This document shows positions 35,247-44,147 of a DNA stretch of 64,000 nt, piece by piece. The stretch lies in the NCBI GenBank assembly GCA_946481095.1, contig CAMLML010000001.1, positions 46,180-110,179 of the forward strand. The letters run 5' to 3'. A model generated the notes under the pieces. That model saw only the letters and a program-made list of their open reading frames with translations, was not told where the DNA came from and made no database searches. The position numbers and the translations under genes were made by a program. The DNA is from an uncultured Cellvibrio sp. Its GTDB lineage: Bacteria; Pseudomonadota; Gammaproteobacteria; Pseudomonadales; Cellvibrionaceae. Positions within the stretch are counted from its first letter, which is position 1. Each line of letters starts with the position of its first letter.

Positions 35247-36314
35247 GTGACAGAAAACAATACAGAACTTAATTCATTACCTGCTGCATCAAAGAATGTA
35301 GGGCAATCAACATTAATCTGGTTGTGTATGTTGGTGTTGTTTATTGCAATTGTTGCTGGAATGAGTTTTGTGTATCGCCAATATTCTTTGCAGCAAAACA
35401 TGTTGTCTGACATGGAAGAACAGTTGGAAAATAAAATGGCTACCCTGTCGCTCGAACATGATGTGTTGGCAAAAGAGGTTGAGCAGCAGTTAGTCAGTCA
35501 ACAAGCACAAGTACAACAAGGTTTGGATGACATGGCTGCGCGTGTGGATAGCAATGCGACCAAGTTATTAGCCTTGTCCAGTGTAAACAGGGATGATTGG
35601 AAGTTGGCTGAAATTGGGTATTTATTACGCATGGCTGATTACAGGGTGCTGATTGAAAAAGACAATCTGAACGCATTGGCGTTGGCACAATCTGCCGATG
35701 AAATTTTGCGTTCTTTGGATCAAACCGGTCTGCAACAAATACGCAAGATATTGGCCGAAGAAATAACAGTGATGAAATTGGCAGGGCGTGTTGATCGTGA
35801 GGGAATCTACATGCGACTGGCTGCATTGGCCAATCAAATAGAAGCAATACCTTTTGTACAGCCTTTGGGTGAAGAGAATGTGCAAGAAAATACAGATGCT
35901 CCTGAAGTCGATAAAACAATAAAGCAAAAAATGCAGGATTTTTTTCACGGTGCATTACGCAAATTGCAATCCTATGTTCGCGTAAGGGATCACGGTAGAG
36001 CGATTAATGCTATTTTGCCGCCAGCAGAACAAGTTTATTTGCAACAGAATTTACGTCAAATGTTGGAGCAAGCACAGGCAGCAATGTTGCGCGGCGAAGA
36101 TAAAATTTATAAAGATGTATTAGTGAAAGCGCAAAATTGGATCAATCAGTATTATGAGTTAAACGAACAATCGAAAATTATTCTGGACGAATTACATTTG
36201 CTGGAGCAACAAAATATTGCGCCTGATTATAATAATTTTGAAAACAGTCGCTCAGCTTTGAATGACTATATTCTTCGTCAGCAACAAGCGGCCGTTCGTC
36301 GGGGAGTGCGCTAA
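35247..36314 (+). CDS. hemX: HemX, uroporphyrinogen-III C-methyltransferase-like membrane protein
   Basis: This 355-residue protein has one membrane helix (LIWLCMLVLFIAIVAGMSFVY), a long coiled coil (residues about 55-110) and the conserved block WKLAEIGYLLRMADYRVLIEKD. It has no methyltransferase motifs despite the family name, and is a membrane-anchored periplasmic-facing protein of unclear role in haem biosynthesis. GTG 35247 with GGAG nine bases ahead is the start. It shares one base with the hemY start. Confidence 0.9.
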   Translation: MTENNTELNSLPAASKNVGQSTLIWLCMLVLFIAIVAGMSFVYRQYSLQQNMLSDMEEQLENKMATLSLEHDVLAKEVEQQLVSQQAQVQQGLDDMAARVDSNATKLLALSSVNRDDWKLAEIGYLLRMADYRVLIEKDNLNALALAQSADEILRSLDQTGLQQIRKILAEEITVMKLAGRVDREGIYMRLAALANQIEAIPFVQPLGEENVQENTDAPEVDKTIKQKMQDFFHGALRKLQSYVRVRDHGRAINAILPPAEQVYLQQNLRQMLEQAQAAMLRGEDKIYKDVLVKAQNWINQYYELNEQSKIILDELHLLEQQNIAPDYNNFENSRSALNDYILRQQQAAVRRGVR

Positions 36315-37525
36315 TGAAGAGACGATTGTTTAAAGCGCTGTTGTTGTTAGTAATACTGGCCATTTTAATTGCGTTATTGTGGCAAGGTGATGGTTATTTG
36401 TTAATTGCTTACGGTACTTTTACCGTTGAGATGACACTCTGGGTTGCTGCGATCACTCTGGTTTTGATTTGGCTGGCGATTAAGGCTGTTAAGTGGTTGT
36501 TAAGTGGAAGTGTAGAACTGGCTCGTTATTTCCGGGAATTGTTTTTGTTCGGAAGTGTCGAGCGCGCGCAAAAACGCGCTGCTACAGGAATGGTAAATTT
36601 TTTAATGGGCGATTGGTTTGAGGGGCGTAAAAAATTAGTGCGCACAGTCACCAAAGTAGAATATCCATTAGCTAATTATATTGCTGCAGCACGTTGCTGT
36701 TTTGAAATGGGCGATGAAACAGAGGCTTTCCGTTTATTGGATCAAGCAAGGGCAGAAAGTGACAGTGAATTACCTGTGTCCCTGATCAAAGCCAGAATGT
36801 TGTTGGAAAAAGGTAAAGTGGATAAAGCGTTGGAAATTATAAAACCTTTACAAATCAGTATGCCCCGACACGCTGCTATTCTGGATTTGTTGCATCATGT
36901 TTATTTGGCGCAGGAAAACTGGGTCGCCTTGCGCGATTTATTTCCGCATTTACGCAAAGCCAAGGTTTTGTCCAATCAGGAAGTGGAAGAGCTGGAAGTT
37001 AAATTGGCGATAGAATCGTTGAAGGTTGCATCTCTGGATAGTCAGAAAATGCTGGTTGCCAATCGATTGTCACATTTGCAGTCTGTTTGGTCAGGTTTTG
37101 CGCGATGGGTTCAAAAAAATCCCCAGGTTGTTTATGGTTACGCACAGGCATTGGTTGAAAACCGTTTGGATGATGAAGCGGAAATTATTTTGCGTAAGTC
37201 CCTCTCATCACATTGGCATAGAGCCTCTGTTGATTTATATGGTCGATTGCAAGTAGTGGAAGTTCATCGACAGCTCAAAACGCTGGAGTCCTGGAAATCC
37301 GAACATGAAAGAGATGCTGTGTTGTTACTGGCGATAGGACGAAATTATTTGCGGCACCAACAATTTGATTTGGCCAGAGATTATTTTAATCGTAGCATCC
37401 TTGCACAAAAAACACTGGATGCATTGCTTGAAATGGCAAGATTGCTTGAGCATCTGGGCGATCATAAGCGTAGCGCTGAATATTACGAGCAAACCCTTTC
37501 ATTGGCTCAAACCCCTTTGTCATAA
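36314..37525 (+). CDS. hemY: HemY, membrane TPR protein of the hem operon
   Basis: The 403-residue protein has two N-terminal membrane helices (residues 5-60) and the HemY signature GTFTVEMTLWVAAITL. A helical repeat domain of TPR type follows (for example ALLEMARLLEHLGDHKRSAEYYEQTL read as two parts, LLEMARLLEHLGDH and KRSAEYYEQTL). It is distinct from the protoporphyrinogen oxidase also called HemY in Bacillus. Its function in haem metabolism is not established. ATG overlaps the hemX stop by one base. The gene ends five bases before pbpC. Confidence 0.9.
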   Translation: MKRRLFKALLLLVILAILIALLWQGDGYLLIAYGTFTVEMTLWVAAITLVLIWLAIKAVKWLLSGSVELARYFRELFLFGSVERAQKRAATGMVNFLMGDWFEGRKKLVRTVTKVEYPLANYIAAARCCFEMGDETEAFRLLDQARAESDSELPVSLIKARMLLEKGKVDKALEIIKPLQISMPRHAAILDLLHHVYLAQENWVALRDLFPHLRKAKVLSNQEVEELEVKLAIESLKVASLDSQKMLVANRLSHLQSVWSGFARWVQKNPQVVYGYAQALVENRLDDEAEIILRKSLSSHWHRASVDLYGRLQVVEVHRQLKTLESWKSEHERDAVLLLAIGRNYLRHQQFDLARDYFNRSILAQKTLDALLEMARLLEHLGDHKRSAEYYEQTLSLAQTPLS

Positions 37526-37530
37526 AAAAC

Positions 37531-40026
37531 GTGAACAGGATTTTTTCAAAACGTAATTTTATTTTATTGTTAATTACGTCCTGCTTGTTTTTGGTCGGCC
37601 TGTTTTTTTGGCCACTGCCAAAAAGCATTAAATCAATCCCTTATTCATCAATACTTTTTTCCAACGATGGCAAAATATTGGCGGCAAATATAGCCGCCGA
37701 TTATCAATGGCGATTTGAATCTACACAGGATTTACCGCAAAAGTACCAACAGAGTTTGCTGTTGTTTGAAGACCGGTATTTTTACTCGCACCCTGGTGTT
37801 AATCCTCTGGCGATATTGCGTGCGGCAAAAAATAATTTTTCCCAAGGCTATGTGACCAGTGGTGGTAGTACTATTACCATGCAGCTGGCGCGTTTGTTAT
37901 TGCAGCAGGACGCGGTTCTTGCGGGGAAGTCAAAAAATAACAAAAGAGGTTTTTACAAAAAAGTGCTGGAAGCACTATTGGCGATTAAATTGGAATTGCA
38001 TTACAGCAAGAATGAAATTTTAATTTTGTATGCCAATCATGCGCCCTTTGGCGGGAATATTGTTGGCATATCGGCTGCCTCATGGCGATATTTTGGGCGT
38101 GCCGTTGAAGAGCTTTCCTGGGCGGAGGCGGCGCTTTTGGCGGTGTTACCCAATAGTCCATCGATGATGCATTTGGGACGACAGCGCGACAATTTGTTAA
38201 ACAAGCGTAATCGACTGCTAAAAAAAATGCTGGATAATAATATTATTTCGCAAACTGATTACACACTCGCTTTGCTCGAATCTTTACCGGAAAAACCCAA
38301 AAGTTGGAAACAGTTGGCGCCGCATTTATTGACTCATTTGCAACAGACTTATCCTGATCAGCATAATTTTCATTCGACTATAGATTACACCGCACAACTG
38401 GATGCGATGCGAATTGTGGAGCAACATTCCCGGCGTTTGGCGAATGATGGTGTGAATAATATTGCATTGGTTGTTATCGATAACCAGTTACAAAAAACAC
38501 TGGCTTATGTAGGCAATCATGCTTGGGAAAATAAAGCAATTTATTCACCGCAGGTTGATATTATCCAGCGACCCCGCTCAACGGGCAGTATTTTAAAACC
38601 TGTTTTATATGCCTTGATGTTGCAAGAAGGAAAGTTGTCCCCGAATAGTTTGTTGCCTGATATACCGACATTATTTTCTGGATACAGCCCTGAAAATTAT
38701 GATCGACAATATCGCGGTGCTGTACCCGCACATTTTGCTTTGGCGCAGTCTTTGAATATTCCTGCTGTTTATATGTTGCGTGATTACGGCATTCCGCATT
38801 TTTATGAAAAATTAAAACTCATGGGCATTAGCAGTTTGTTTCGCCCGGCAGATGATTATGGTCTTACATTAATTCTGGGTGGTGCGGAGGCCAGCTTGTG
38901 GGAATTAACCAGTGTTTATGCGCGTATGGTAGCCACTGCCAGATCGGGAAAAGCAGTGAAAGAAGAGCATCCGCAATTATTAATTGCACCCCACCCCAAC
39001 CCTCCCCTTGGCAAGGGGAGGGAGTCAAGTTCCTCCCCCTCGATAACTGCTCCGGGCGTGATTCTATCTCCTGCATCCATGCAGTCGTTACCAAGGGATA
39101 GGTTAGGAGGGAGTGAAACTCCAGGAATAAAAAATATTATTCAACAAGGTGCTGCATGGTTAACGCTGCAAGCATTAATAGAAGTCACTCGCCCCGGGAG
39201 TGATGCACACTGGCGTGATTTTACCAGCAGTCAATTGATTGCCTGGAAAACGGGCACCAGTTATGGGCTTAGAGATGCGTGGGCTATTGGCAGTAACGGA
39301 CGTTACACAGTTGGCGTTTGGGCCGGTAATGCCGGTGGTGAGCCTGCAACATTTTTGAGTGGCCAGATAACATCAGCGCCTGTTTTATTTGACATGTTTA
39401 ATGCGCTGAAAAAAGTCAGTTGGTTTGAAAAACCGGAACATAGTTTAAAAACAATTCTGGTATGTAAGGACGATGGTTATCTGTCAGGTAACCAATGTGA
39501 TGCACAGGAAATGCAAATTCCCAAGGAGAGCCATTTTGATAAGGTCACGCCATATCATCGTGCCATACATTTGGATGCGGAAGAAAAATTTCGTGTGCAT
39601 AGTGAGTGTGAATCGGTCAGTAATATGAAATTGGCACAATGGTTTGTGTTACCTCCTGCCCAGGAGTTTTATTGGAAACAACAGCAAGGTAATTATCGAT
39701 CATTACCTCCATGGCGCGCGGATTGTGTGCAAAAAGCCATGGCCTATGACAACGATCAGCCGATGGAAATTGTTTATCCCTATTCAACCAGTCGAATTTA
39801 TATTCCTGTCGATTTAAATGGGCGACTGGGACGAGTAGTAATAAAAGCTGTGCACCGTAATCCTGATGCGTCTATTTATTGGCACATTGATGATCAATAC
39901 CTGGGTGAAACAAAAGTCTTCCATGATAAAACCCTGTTGCTGGAGCCGGGGCAGCATCGCATTACCTTGCTGGATAAAGGCGGGCATCAAATTACCCGTG
40001 TATTTACGATATTAAGTCGTGAATAA
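37531..40026 (+). CDS. pbpC: Penicillin-binding protein 1C, with a repeat insertion
   Basis: The 831-residue protein has a membrane anchor (residues 11-28), a glycosyltransferase domain with catalytic Glu80 in FEDRYFYSHPGV and GGSTITMQLARLL, and a transpeptidase domain with Ser353 in STGSILKP, SLN in AQSLNIPAV and KTG in AWKTGTSYGLRDAW. A PBP1C-type C-terminal domain follows (residues about 730-831). It polymerises and crosslinks peptidoglycan at the outer face of the inner membrane. Residues about 486-529, between SLN and KTG, are encoded by a palindromic repeat inserted in frame and read as APHPNPPLGKGRE and so on. GTG 37531 is the start. Confidence 0.93.
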   Translation: MNRIFSKRNFILLLITSCLFLVGLFFWPLPKSIKSIPYSSILFSNDGKILAANIAADYQWRFESTQDLPQKYQQSLLLFEDRYFYSHPGVNPLAILRAAKNNFSQGYVTSGGSTITMQLARLLLQQDAVLAGKSKNNKRGFYKKVLEALLAIKLELHYSKNEILILYANHAPFGGNIVGISAASWRYFGRAVEELSWAEAALLAVLPNSPSMMHLGRQRDNLLNKRNRLLKKMLDNNIISQTDYTLALLESLPEKPKSWKQLAPHLLTHLQQTYPDQHNFHSTIDYTAQLDAMRIVEQHSRRLANDGVNNIALVVIDNQLQKTLAYVGNHAWENKAIYSPQVDIIQRPRSTGSILKPVLYALMLQEGKLSPNSLLPDIPTLFSGYSPENYDRQYRGAVPAHFALAQSLNIPAVYMLRDYGIPHFYEKLKLMGISSLFRPADDYGLTLILGGAEASLWELTSVYARMVATARSGKAVKEEHPQLLIAPHPNPPLGKGRESSSSPSITAPGVILSPASMQSLPRDRLGGSETPGIKNIIQQGAAWLTLQALIEVTRPGSDAHWRDFTSSQLIAWKTGTSYGLRDAWAIGSNGRYTVGVWAGNAGGEPATFLSGQITSAPVLFDMFNALKKVSWFEKPEHSLKTILVCKDDGYLSGNQCDAQEMQIPKESHFDKVTPYHRAIHLDAEEKFRVHSECESVSNMKLAQWFVLPPAQEFYWKQQQGNYRSLPPWRADCVQKAMAYDNDQPMEIVYPYSTSRIYIPVDLNGRLGRVVIKAVHRNPDASIYWHIDDQYLGETKVFHDKTLLLEPGQHRITLLDKGGHQITRVFTILSRE
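38987..39115. repeat. 129-bp palindromic repeat (REP/MITE-like) inside pbpC
   Basis: Imperfect terminal inverted repeats of 25 bases (38987-39011 and 39091-39115, 18 of 25 matching) bound the element. The left end contains a perfect palindrome, CCTCCCCTTG-G-CAAGGGGAGG at 39001-39021. A second internal hairpin CTGCAT-CC-ATGCAG lies at 39071-39084. Its length is a multiple of three, so the gene stays in frame. It carries no gene of its own. Confidence 0.8.
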
Positions 40027-40161
40027 ACGATAATAAGTGCGTCTCTATTATTACGTTTTTCTTTCTTTTGACAGAATTGATTCGAATTACAATAAAACTT
40101 AACAAATCAATTTCTATTTCTACACTAAAATTAATTAAGTGCGTTTTGCACAGAGCTTACC

Positions 40162-40210
40162 GTTGTTATGCCTGCGAAGACAGGAATCCTGCGGGCAGGT
40201 TCGCACCCCA
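40162..40210. repeat. Short REP-like palindromic repeat
   Basis: CCTGCGAAGACAGGAATCC followed by a second GC-rich arm (CCTGCGGGCAGG) resembles the widespread bacterial repeat of the form CATTCCTGCGAAGGCAGGAATC. The core CCTG-CGAAGA-CAGG is a hairpin at 40171-40184. It lies between pbpC and the MATE gene. Confidence 0.65.
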
Positions 40211-40245
40211 ATGTACAATTAATTTGAAAACTCGCCGGAGTTTTT

Positions 40246-41595
40246 TTGAAAGCATCTCCTCTTCTGATTCGCAGCATTTTATTGTTGGCCATTCCCGTTG
40301 CATTACAAATGTTGATGCAATCGCTTCTGGGTATGGCTGACGTACTTATGGTGGGGCATTTGGGTACTGTTGCAGTTGCTGCTGTGGGTTTGGCAGCAAA
40401 AATCCATTTTTTAATGTTGGTATTAATGAGTGGGTTGGCAACAGGTGCCAGCGTATTGATTGCACAATATTTTGGTGCGAAAGACACACAGAGCTGCCAG
40501 AAAATTTTTGCAGTGACTATGTTAGTGAGTACACTGACCATCTTGCCGTTTTTTGTTGCCTTTGGATTTTCTTCTTATTGGGTAAGCTGGATTAATCCTG
40601 ACAAAGAAGTGGTGCGTCTGGCAGCAAGTTATTTAATCATTACTGCACCAGTACTTTTATTCACTCAATGGATTGTGATTTATGAAGCTTCTTTACGTGC
40701 AATGGGGCACACGACCATGCCATTGGTCGCGGGGATATTGGCAGCAGTTGTTAATATCATTATGAATTATGTGCTGATTAATGGTCATTGGGGATTTCCA
40801 GCTTTGGGCGTTGCCGGTGCAGCCTGGGCTACTTTAATTGCACGTTGTTTACAGATTTTGTTGATTGTGAGTTGGGTATATTTTTCAAAACAAATTTTCG
40901 CACTGCATTTTTCACAATGGCGACAGGCAAAAGATAAACAACACATTCGTCGTTATCTGCAATTCTCATCTCCTTTGGTAGCAAACTATGCGATCTGGGC
41001 TGTTGGTAATTCCCTTTATCATTTGGTGACAGGATTTGCTGGTACACAAGCACTTGCAGTAATGGGCGTGATAGTGCCGGTTGAAAGTGCTTTCTTTGCA
41101 TTATTTGTCGGATTGGCTAACGCATCCGCAGTGTTGGTTGGCAGGGAGTTAGGTGCAGGCAATATGCAAGCGGCTTGGGATCTACATAAATTTTTTGATC
41201 GATTGACTTATATATTGCTGGTTATGTTCTGTGTATCTTTATGGTTTTTGCGTCCGCAGATTATTGGCCTGTTTGACCAGTTGGATGAAGAATCAAAACA
41301 ATTATTAATGCAAACATTAAATATTTTTTGCCTGTTGGTGTTTTTAAAAATTATCAATATGATTCGTATAATCGGTGTTTTACGGGCAGGTGGCGATAAC
41401 AAATTTACCTTGATTACTGACACAGTAGTGATGTGGGGGTTTGGTATTCCAATTTATGTCGCTGCTGTATTTTTTGGGAATTTTTCATTTGTGTATTTAT
41501 ATTTATTAATGTATTTGGAAGATGCGCTGAAATTTATTCCAGTGATCAGGCGTGTTGTCAGTCGTAAATGGATGAATAATCTGACAACACCTTGA
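40246..41595 (+). CDS. MATE family multidrug/Na+ exporter
   Basis: The protein has 449 residues and 12 membrane helices in two similar halves. LQMLMQSLLGMADVLMVGHLG is the first-half signature, and the second half repeats the pattern (VVPVESAFFALFVGLANASAVLVG, read as two pieces). MATE exporters swap Na+ or H+ for drugs or cationic compounds. The start is TTG 40246 with CGGAG about seven bases upstream. An ATG does not occur nearby. It stands alone between the REP-like repeat and a convergent lipoprotein gene. Confidence 0.92.
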   Translation: MKASPLLIRSILLLAIPVALQMLMQSLLGMADVLMVGHLGTVAVAAVGLAAKIHFLMLVLMSGLATGASVLIAQYFGAKDTQSCQKIFAVTMLVSTLTILPFFVAFGFSSYWVSWINPDKEVVRLAASYLIITAPVLLFTQWIVIYEASLRAMGHTTMPLVAGILAAVVNIIMNYVLINGHWGFPALGVAGAAWATLIARCLQILLIVSWVYFSKQIFALHFSQWRQAKDKQHIRRYLQFSSPLVANYAIWAVGNSLYHLVTGFAGTQALAVMGVIVPVESAFFALFVGLANASAVLVGRELGAGNMQAAWDLHKFFDRLTYILLVMFCVSLWFLRPQIIGLFDQLDEESKQLLMQTLNIFCLLVFLKIINMIRIIGVLRAGGDNKFTLITDTVVMWGFGIPIYVAAVFFGNFSFVYLYLLMYLEDALKFIPVIRRVVSRKWMNNLTTP

Positions 41596-41597
41596 TC

Positions 41598-41638
41598 AAT
41601 ATTTTGTACTGAATCCTATTGGGTTAGTACAAAATATT
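41598..41638. terminator. AT-rich inverted repeat between convergent genes
   Basis: AATATTTTGTACT (41598-41610) and AGTACAAAATATT (41626-41638) are perfect complements with a 15-base loop. The position between two gene ends suggests a bidirectional terminator; the T-runs are within the stem. The right arm encodes the last residues of the lipoprotein. Confidence 0.5.
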
Positions 41639-42053
41639 TCCCTGACAATTCTGTAGTCCCATCCGGAACCAAATCCTGCCATTTTGTGATGTAACCATCT
41701 TTATTGTTGCTCAAAGAAAATAATGTACCATCAGGGCTATAGACGGCAATGCCCAAGGGGTTGGTTGTTGAACCATTGGCATAACTTTTAAAAGCAATTG
41801 AAACAGAATCACCGGATTTTTTTGGCGAACAGATTATCTGCTCATCAGTTTGCAGGCCGACAATTCCCAACAAACACTTATCATCTGTAATTGTCAGTGT
41901 GTACTCGATGAAGCTGGAAATACCTCCGGCACCCTCGCCAACCTCATGCTCATAAAAATAAATACCACGCCAATCTACATTAGCGGCATTATTACAGCCT
42001 GCGAATAACATCAATAATGGGAGGAGACAAAACTGCAGAAATTGTTTATTCAT
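41616..42053 (-). CDS. Small lipoprotein (DUF5991-like), candidate immunity protein
   Basis: A 145-residue product begins with a lipoprotein signal, lipobox LFAGC, so it sits in the envelope. The mature part has WRGIYFYEHEVGEGAGG, YTLTITDDKCLLGIVGLQTDEQI, SIAFKSYANG and ends in LSGKYFVLTQ. The spacing of W, Y, C and SY resembles DUF5991 lipoproteins as I recall them. It starts three bases after the peptidoglycan-hydrolase gene and is its only close partner, so protecting the cell from that enzyme is an attractive inference. Nothing in the sequence proves binding. Confidence 0.72.
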   Translation of the reverse strand: MNKQFLQFCLLPLLMLFAGCNNAANVDWRGIYFYEHEVGEGAGGISSFIEYTLTITDDKCLLGIVGLQTDEQIICSPKKSGDSVSIAFKSYANGSTTNPLGIAVYSPDGTLFSLSNNKDGYITKWQDLVPDGTTELSGKYFVLTQ

Positions 42054-42056
42054 AAT

Positions 42057-42908
42057 TTATCCTTTATAAGTTTTGGTTAAGCCTTTGTTGTACATGGCGC
42101 GAACTTTTACCGAAATTTCAGCGGGCGTAATAATTCCATCTTTATCAGCATCAAACCCGGAGTTTTGTTCGTAAGTTTTTTTACCTTTTGTGAACAGAGC
42201 AGAGTTTGCATCTTTGCCAACTGCAGCAGGGTACAAAATGGACAAGTAAACATCTTCCAATGTTCTGATGGGTTTGTTCGTTAGTTTGAAATATTTTTCC
42301 ACATAATCCAATTGCACAACAGCATCCATTTTTGCAAGGGCTTCAACAGTAGTGCCCAGATGTTTTGCTGTGGATGGCATGAACTGGATCAAACCCGTAG
42401 CGCCGCTACCTGCCGCATTTTTAATAGAAGGGCTAAAAGTACCTCCGGTTTCAAACGCCATGCACGCCATCAAATAATCAGGTGAAACACCCATGCCGGC
42501 CGCAATTTTGATGACCTTTTGTTTGAATGCATCTGTTACCTTGGCGCCCCAGGCAATTTCATTCGTAGATGAAGCAGGTTCTGTGTCGAGTTCAACGCTG
42601 TATTTAGGTTTTTTCGGTGTATCAAAACAGTAGAAGTGTGTGGTGAGAAAAGTGGGGGTTCCTTTTGCGTAACGGCTTAATACGGCCCATGTTTTTCCCC
42701 CGGCATCAATCAATCCGTCAGGGAATTGAAATCCCATGACTTCATGCTGAAAAAATTCAATTCTCTCGATAGTCTTTGGGCCGATAATTCCATCTGCATC
42801 CAAAAGCCTATAGGGTGTGCGAACTGCACGATTGAGTAGTTCCTGAACGGCAAAAACATCTGTCTTCAGGTTCTTCCCTTTTTTTCCAACCGATGAACTA
42901 ATAGCCAT
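42057..42908 (-). CDS. Peptidoglycan-binding and lytic transglycosylase-like protein with EF-hand
   Basis: This 283-residue protein has no signal peptide. Residues 17-78 are a peptidoglycan-binding domain (VQELLNR, DADGIIGPKT, PDGLIDAGGKTW). Residues about 130-230 are lysozyme/SLT-like: catalytic candidate Glu153 in MAFETGG and the hallmark GATGLIQFMPST. Residues 253-264 form a perfect EF-hand loop, DADKDGIITPAE. Such an enzyme without Sec signal but with cell-wall targets suits export by a phage-like or type VI secretion device; that is inference, as no such device is in view. A lipoprotein gene follows at three bases. It is flanked by a 207-base gap. Confidence 0.82.
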   Translation of the reverse strand: MAISSSVGKKGKNLKTDVFAVQELLNRAVRTPYRLLDADGIIGPKTIERIEFFQHEVMGFQFPDGLIDAGGKTWAVLSRYAKGTPTFLTTHFYCFDTPKKPKYSVELDTEPASSTNEIAWGAKVTDAFKQKVIKIAAGMGVSPDYLMACMAFETGGTFSPSIKNAAGSGATGLIQFMPSTAKHLGTTVEALAKMDAVVQLDYVEKYFKLTNKPIRTLEDVYLSILYPAAVGKDANSALFTKGKKTYEQNSGFDADKDGIITPAEISVKVRAMYNKGLTKTYKG

Positions 42909-43064
42909 AGATTCTATCCCTTGTCAGTTTGTGAAATGAAGTTGGCAATTTTAGCGAGGGTATTTGGTTACAGGCAAGGTAAGTCTGATAAACAATGTCA
43001 GCGTTGTTAACTACTTATTATTTATTCAAGTCGCAGTATAAATTTCTCTTGCAGGAATGATGAA

Positions 43065-43096
43065 GAATTGGACAAAGATAGATTTGTCCAAAATTC
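43065..43096. repeat. Inverted repeat downstream of the DUF1176 gene
   Basis: TTGGACAAA (43068-43076) pairs with TTTGTCCAA (43083-43091). Three further pairs GAA/TTC flank it across a bulge (43065-43067 with 43094-43096). It lies about 20 bases after the stop of the minus-strand gene. No T-run, so termination is uncertain. Confidence 0.4.
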
Positions 43097-43115
43097 TCTA
43101 TGAACGTAAGAATTT

Positions 43116-44132
43116 TTATTGTTTGCGTACATCACTGACAAATGTCGGTAGGCTCCATGCGCCACCGGCAGCTACCAGTTTGCACATGCCGGAAGTTGTT
43201 ATTTCGCTTTGCACAAAATTTTTGCCGTCCCACACCCAGGAGTCAAAAGACATACAGTCACCGTATCCGCGACCTTTGTGTGATTTGGAAATAACTCCCT
43301 TCTCGTAGTAATCTCCTGAATCAGTAACAATCACTGCATTATGTGGCGCCTGTTGATTGATAACCCAATAACCATAACCTGTATTGTAAGCACCCTGCCA
43401 GCATCTTGCCGATACTAACCATTTCGTCGCCGTCAGCTGGTAAGCATCGAATTCCGTATATTCATTTTCAAAGAAATCATTGCAATCATCTTTGTTAATG
43501 GATTTTTTTAAAGCGGTAATTAATATCGCTTGCTCAGCATCGCCAGGTTTTTTATCGATAGTAGCTGCCGCAAAAATAACAGGCGCTGGCAATGCAGGTA
43601 ATACATGCTTGTCATCTTTAGGGCCTTTTTTCACCAAGGCACTTTTTGTGTCCAGTCGCCCTTGAAAATCATCCATTTTTAACAATATTGCCGCTGCTCC
43701 CTGATCTGATAGATGCCATGTTTGCGATTCGCTGATAAATTGAATATCACTAGTTTGTAACAAAGCTTTAAGTAAGGCCTTAACTTGTAATTCTGATAAT
43801 TGAATAACTGAACTATTTGGATCAATGCTGATAATTCCAATAGATTTATTATTAATTTTCATCGTAACCGATGAGGGCAAAGCAGCTTCTGTTTCACCAA
43901 TCATTAATTCTCCGAGTACCGGTTGCTGCGCACCTGCTTGGCGAGTTAATAAAGCAGAAATCGTCAGCTCATCGTCATCGCTTTGATAGCCAGCTGCTCT
44001 GCAAGTGCGGGTATTATCACAAGCAACCTCCCAATCACCATGCTCAAAATGAATGCCGGGGATTGTTTCGGCAATCGCACAATGCATTGAAATAAAACTT
44101 AAAATACCCGGCAGCAGTAGTGGGATTTTCAT
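43116..44132 (-). CDS. DUF1176 domain-containing periplasmic protein
   Basis: The 338-residue protein has a signal peptide (LLPGILSFISMHCAIAE). The mature part includes HFEHGDWEVACDNTRTCRAAGY, with paired Cys, and later KWLVSARCWQGAYNTGYGYWV and GRGYGDCMSFDSWVWDGKNF, which are typical of DUF1176. The function of the family is unknown. It begins 15 bases after the DUF486 gene on the same strand. It is separated by 207 bases from the peptidoglycan hydrolase gene. Conserved Cys pairs suggest periplasmic disulfides. Confidence 0.85.
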   Translation of the reverse strand: MKIPLLLPGILSFISMHCAIAETIPGIHFEHGDWEVACDNTRTCRAAGYQSDDDELTISALLTRQAGAQQPVLGELMIGETEAALPSSVTMKINNKSIGIISIDPNSSVIQLSELQVKALLKALLQTSDIQFISESQTWHLSDQGAAAILLKMDDFQGRLDTKSALVKKGPKDDKHVLPALPAPVIFAAATIDKKPGDAEQAILITALKKSINKDDCNDFFENEYTEFDAYQLTATKWLVSARCWQGAYNTGYGYWVINQQAPHNAVIVTDSGDYYEKGVISKSHKGRGYGDCMSFDSWVWDGKNFVQSEITTSGMCKLVAAGGAWSLPTFVSDVRKQ

Positions 44133-44147
44133 TGATATTTCCTGTTG

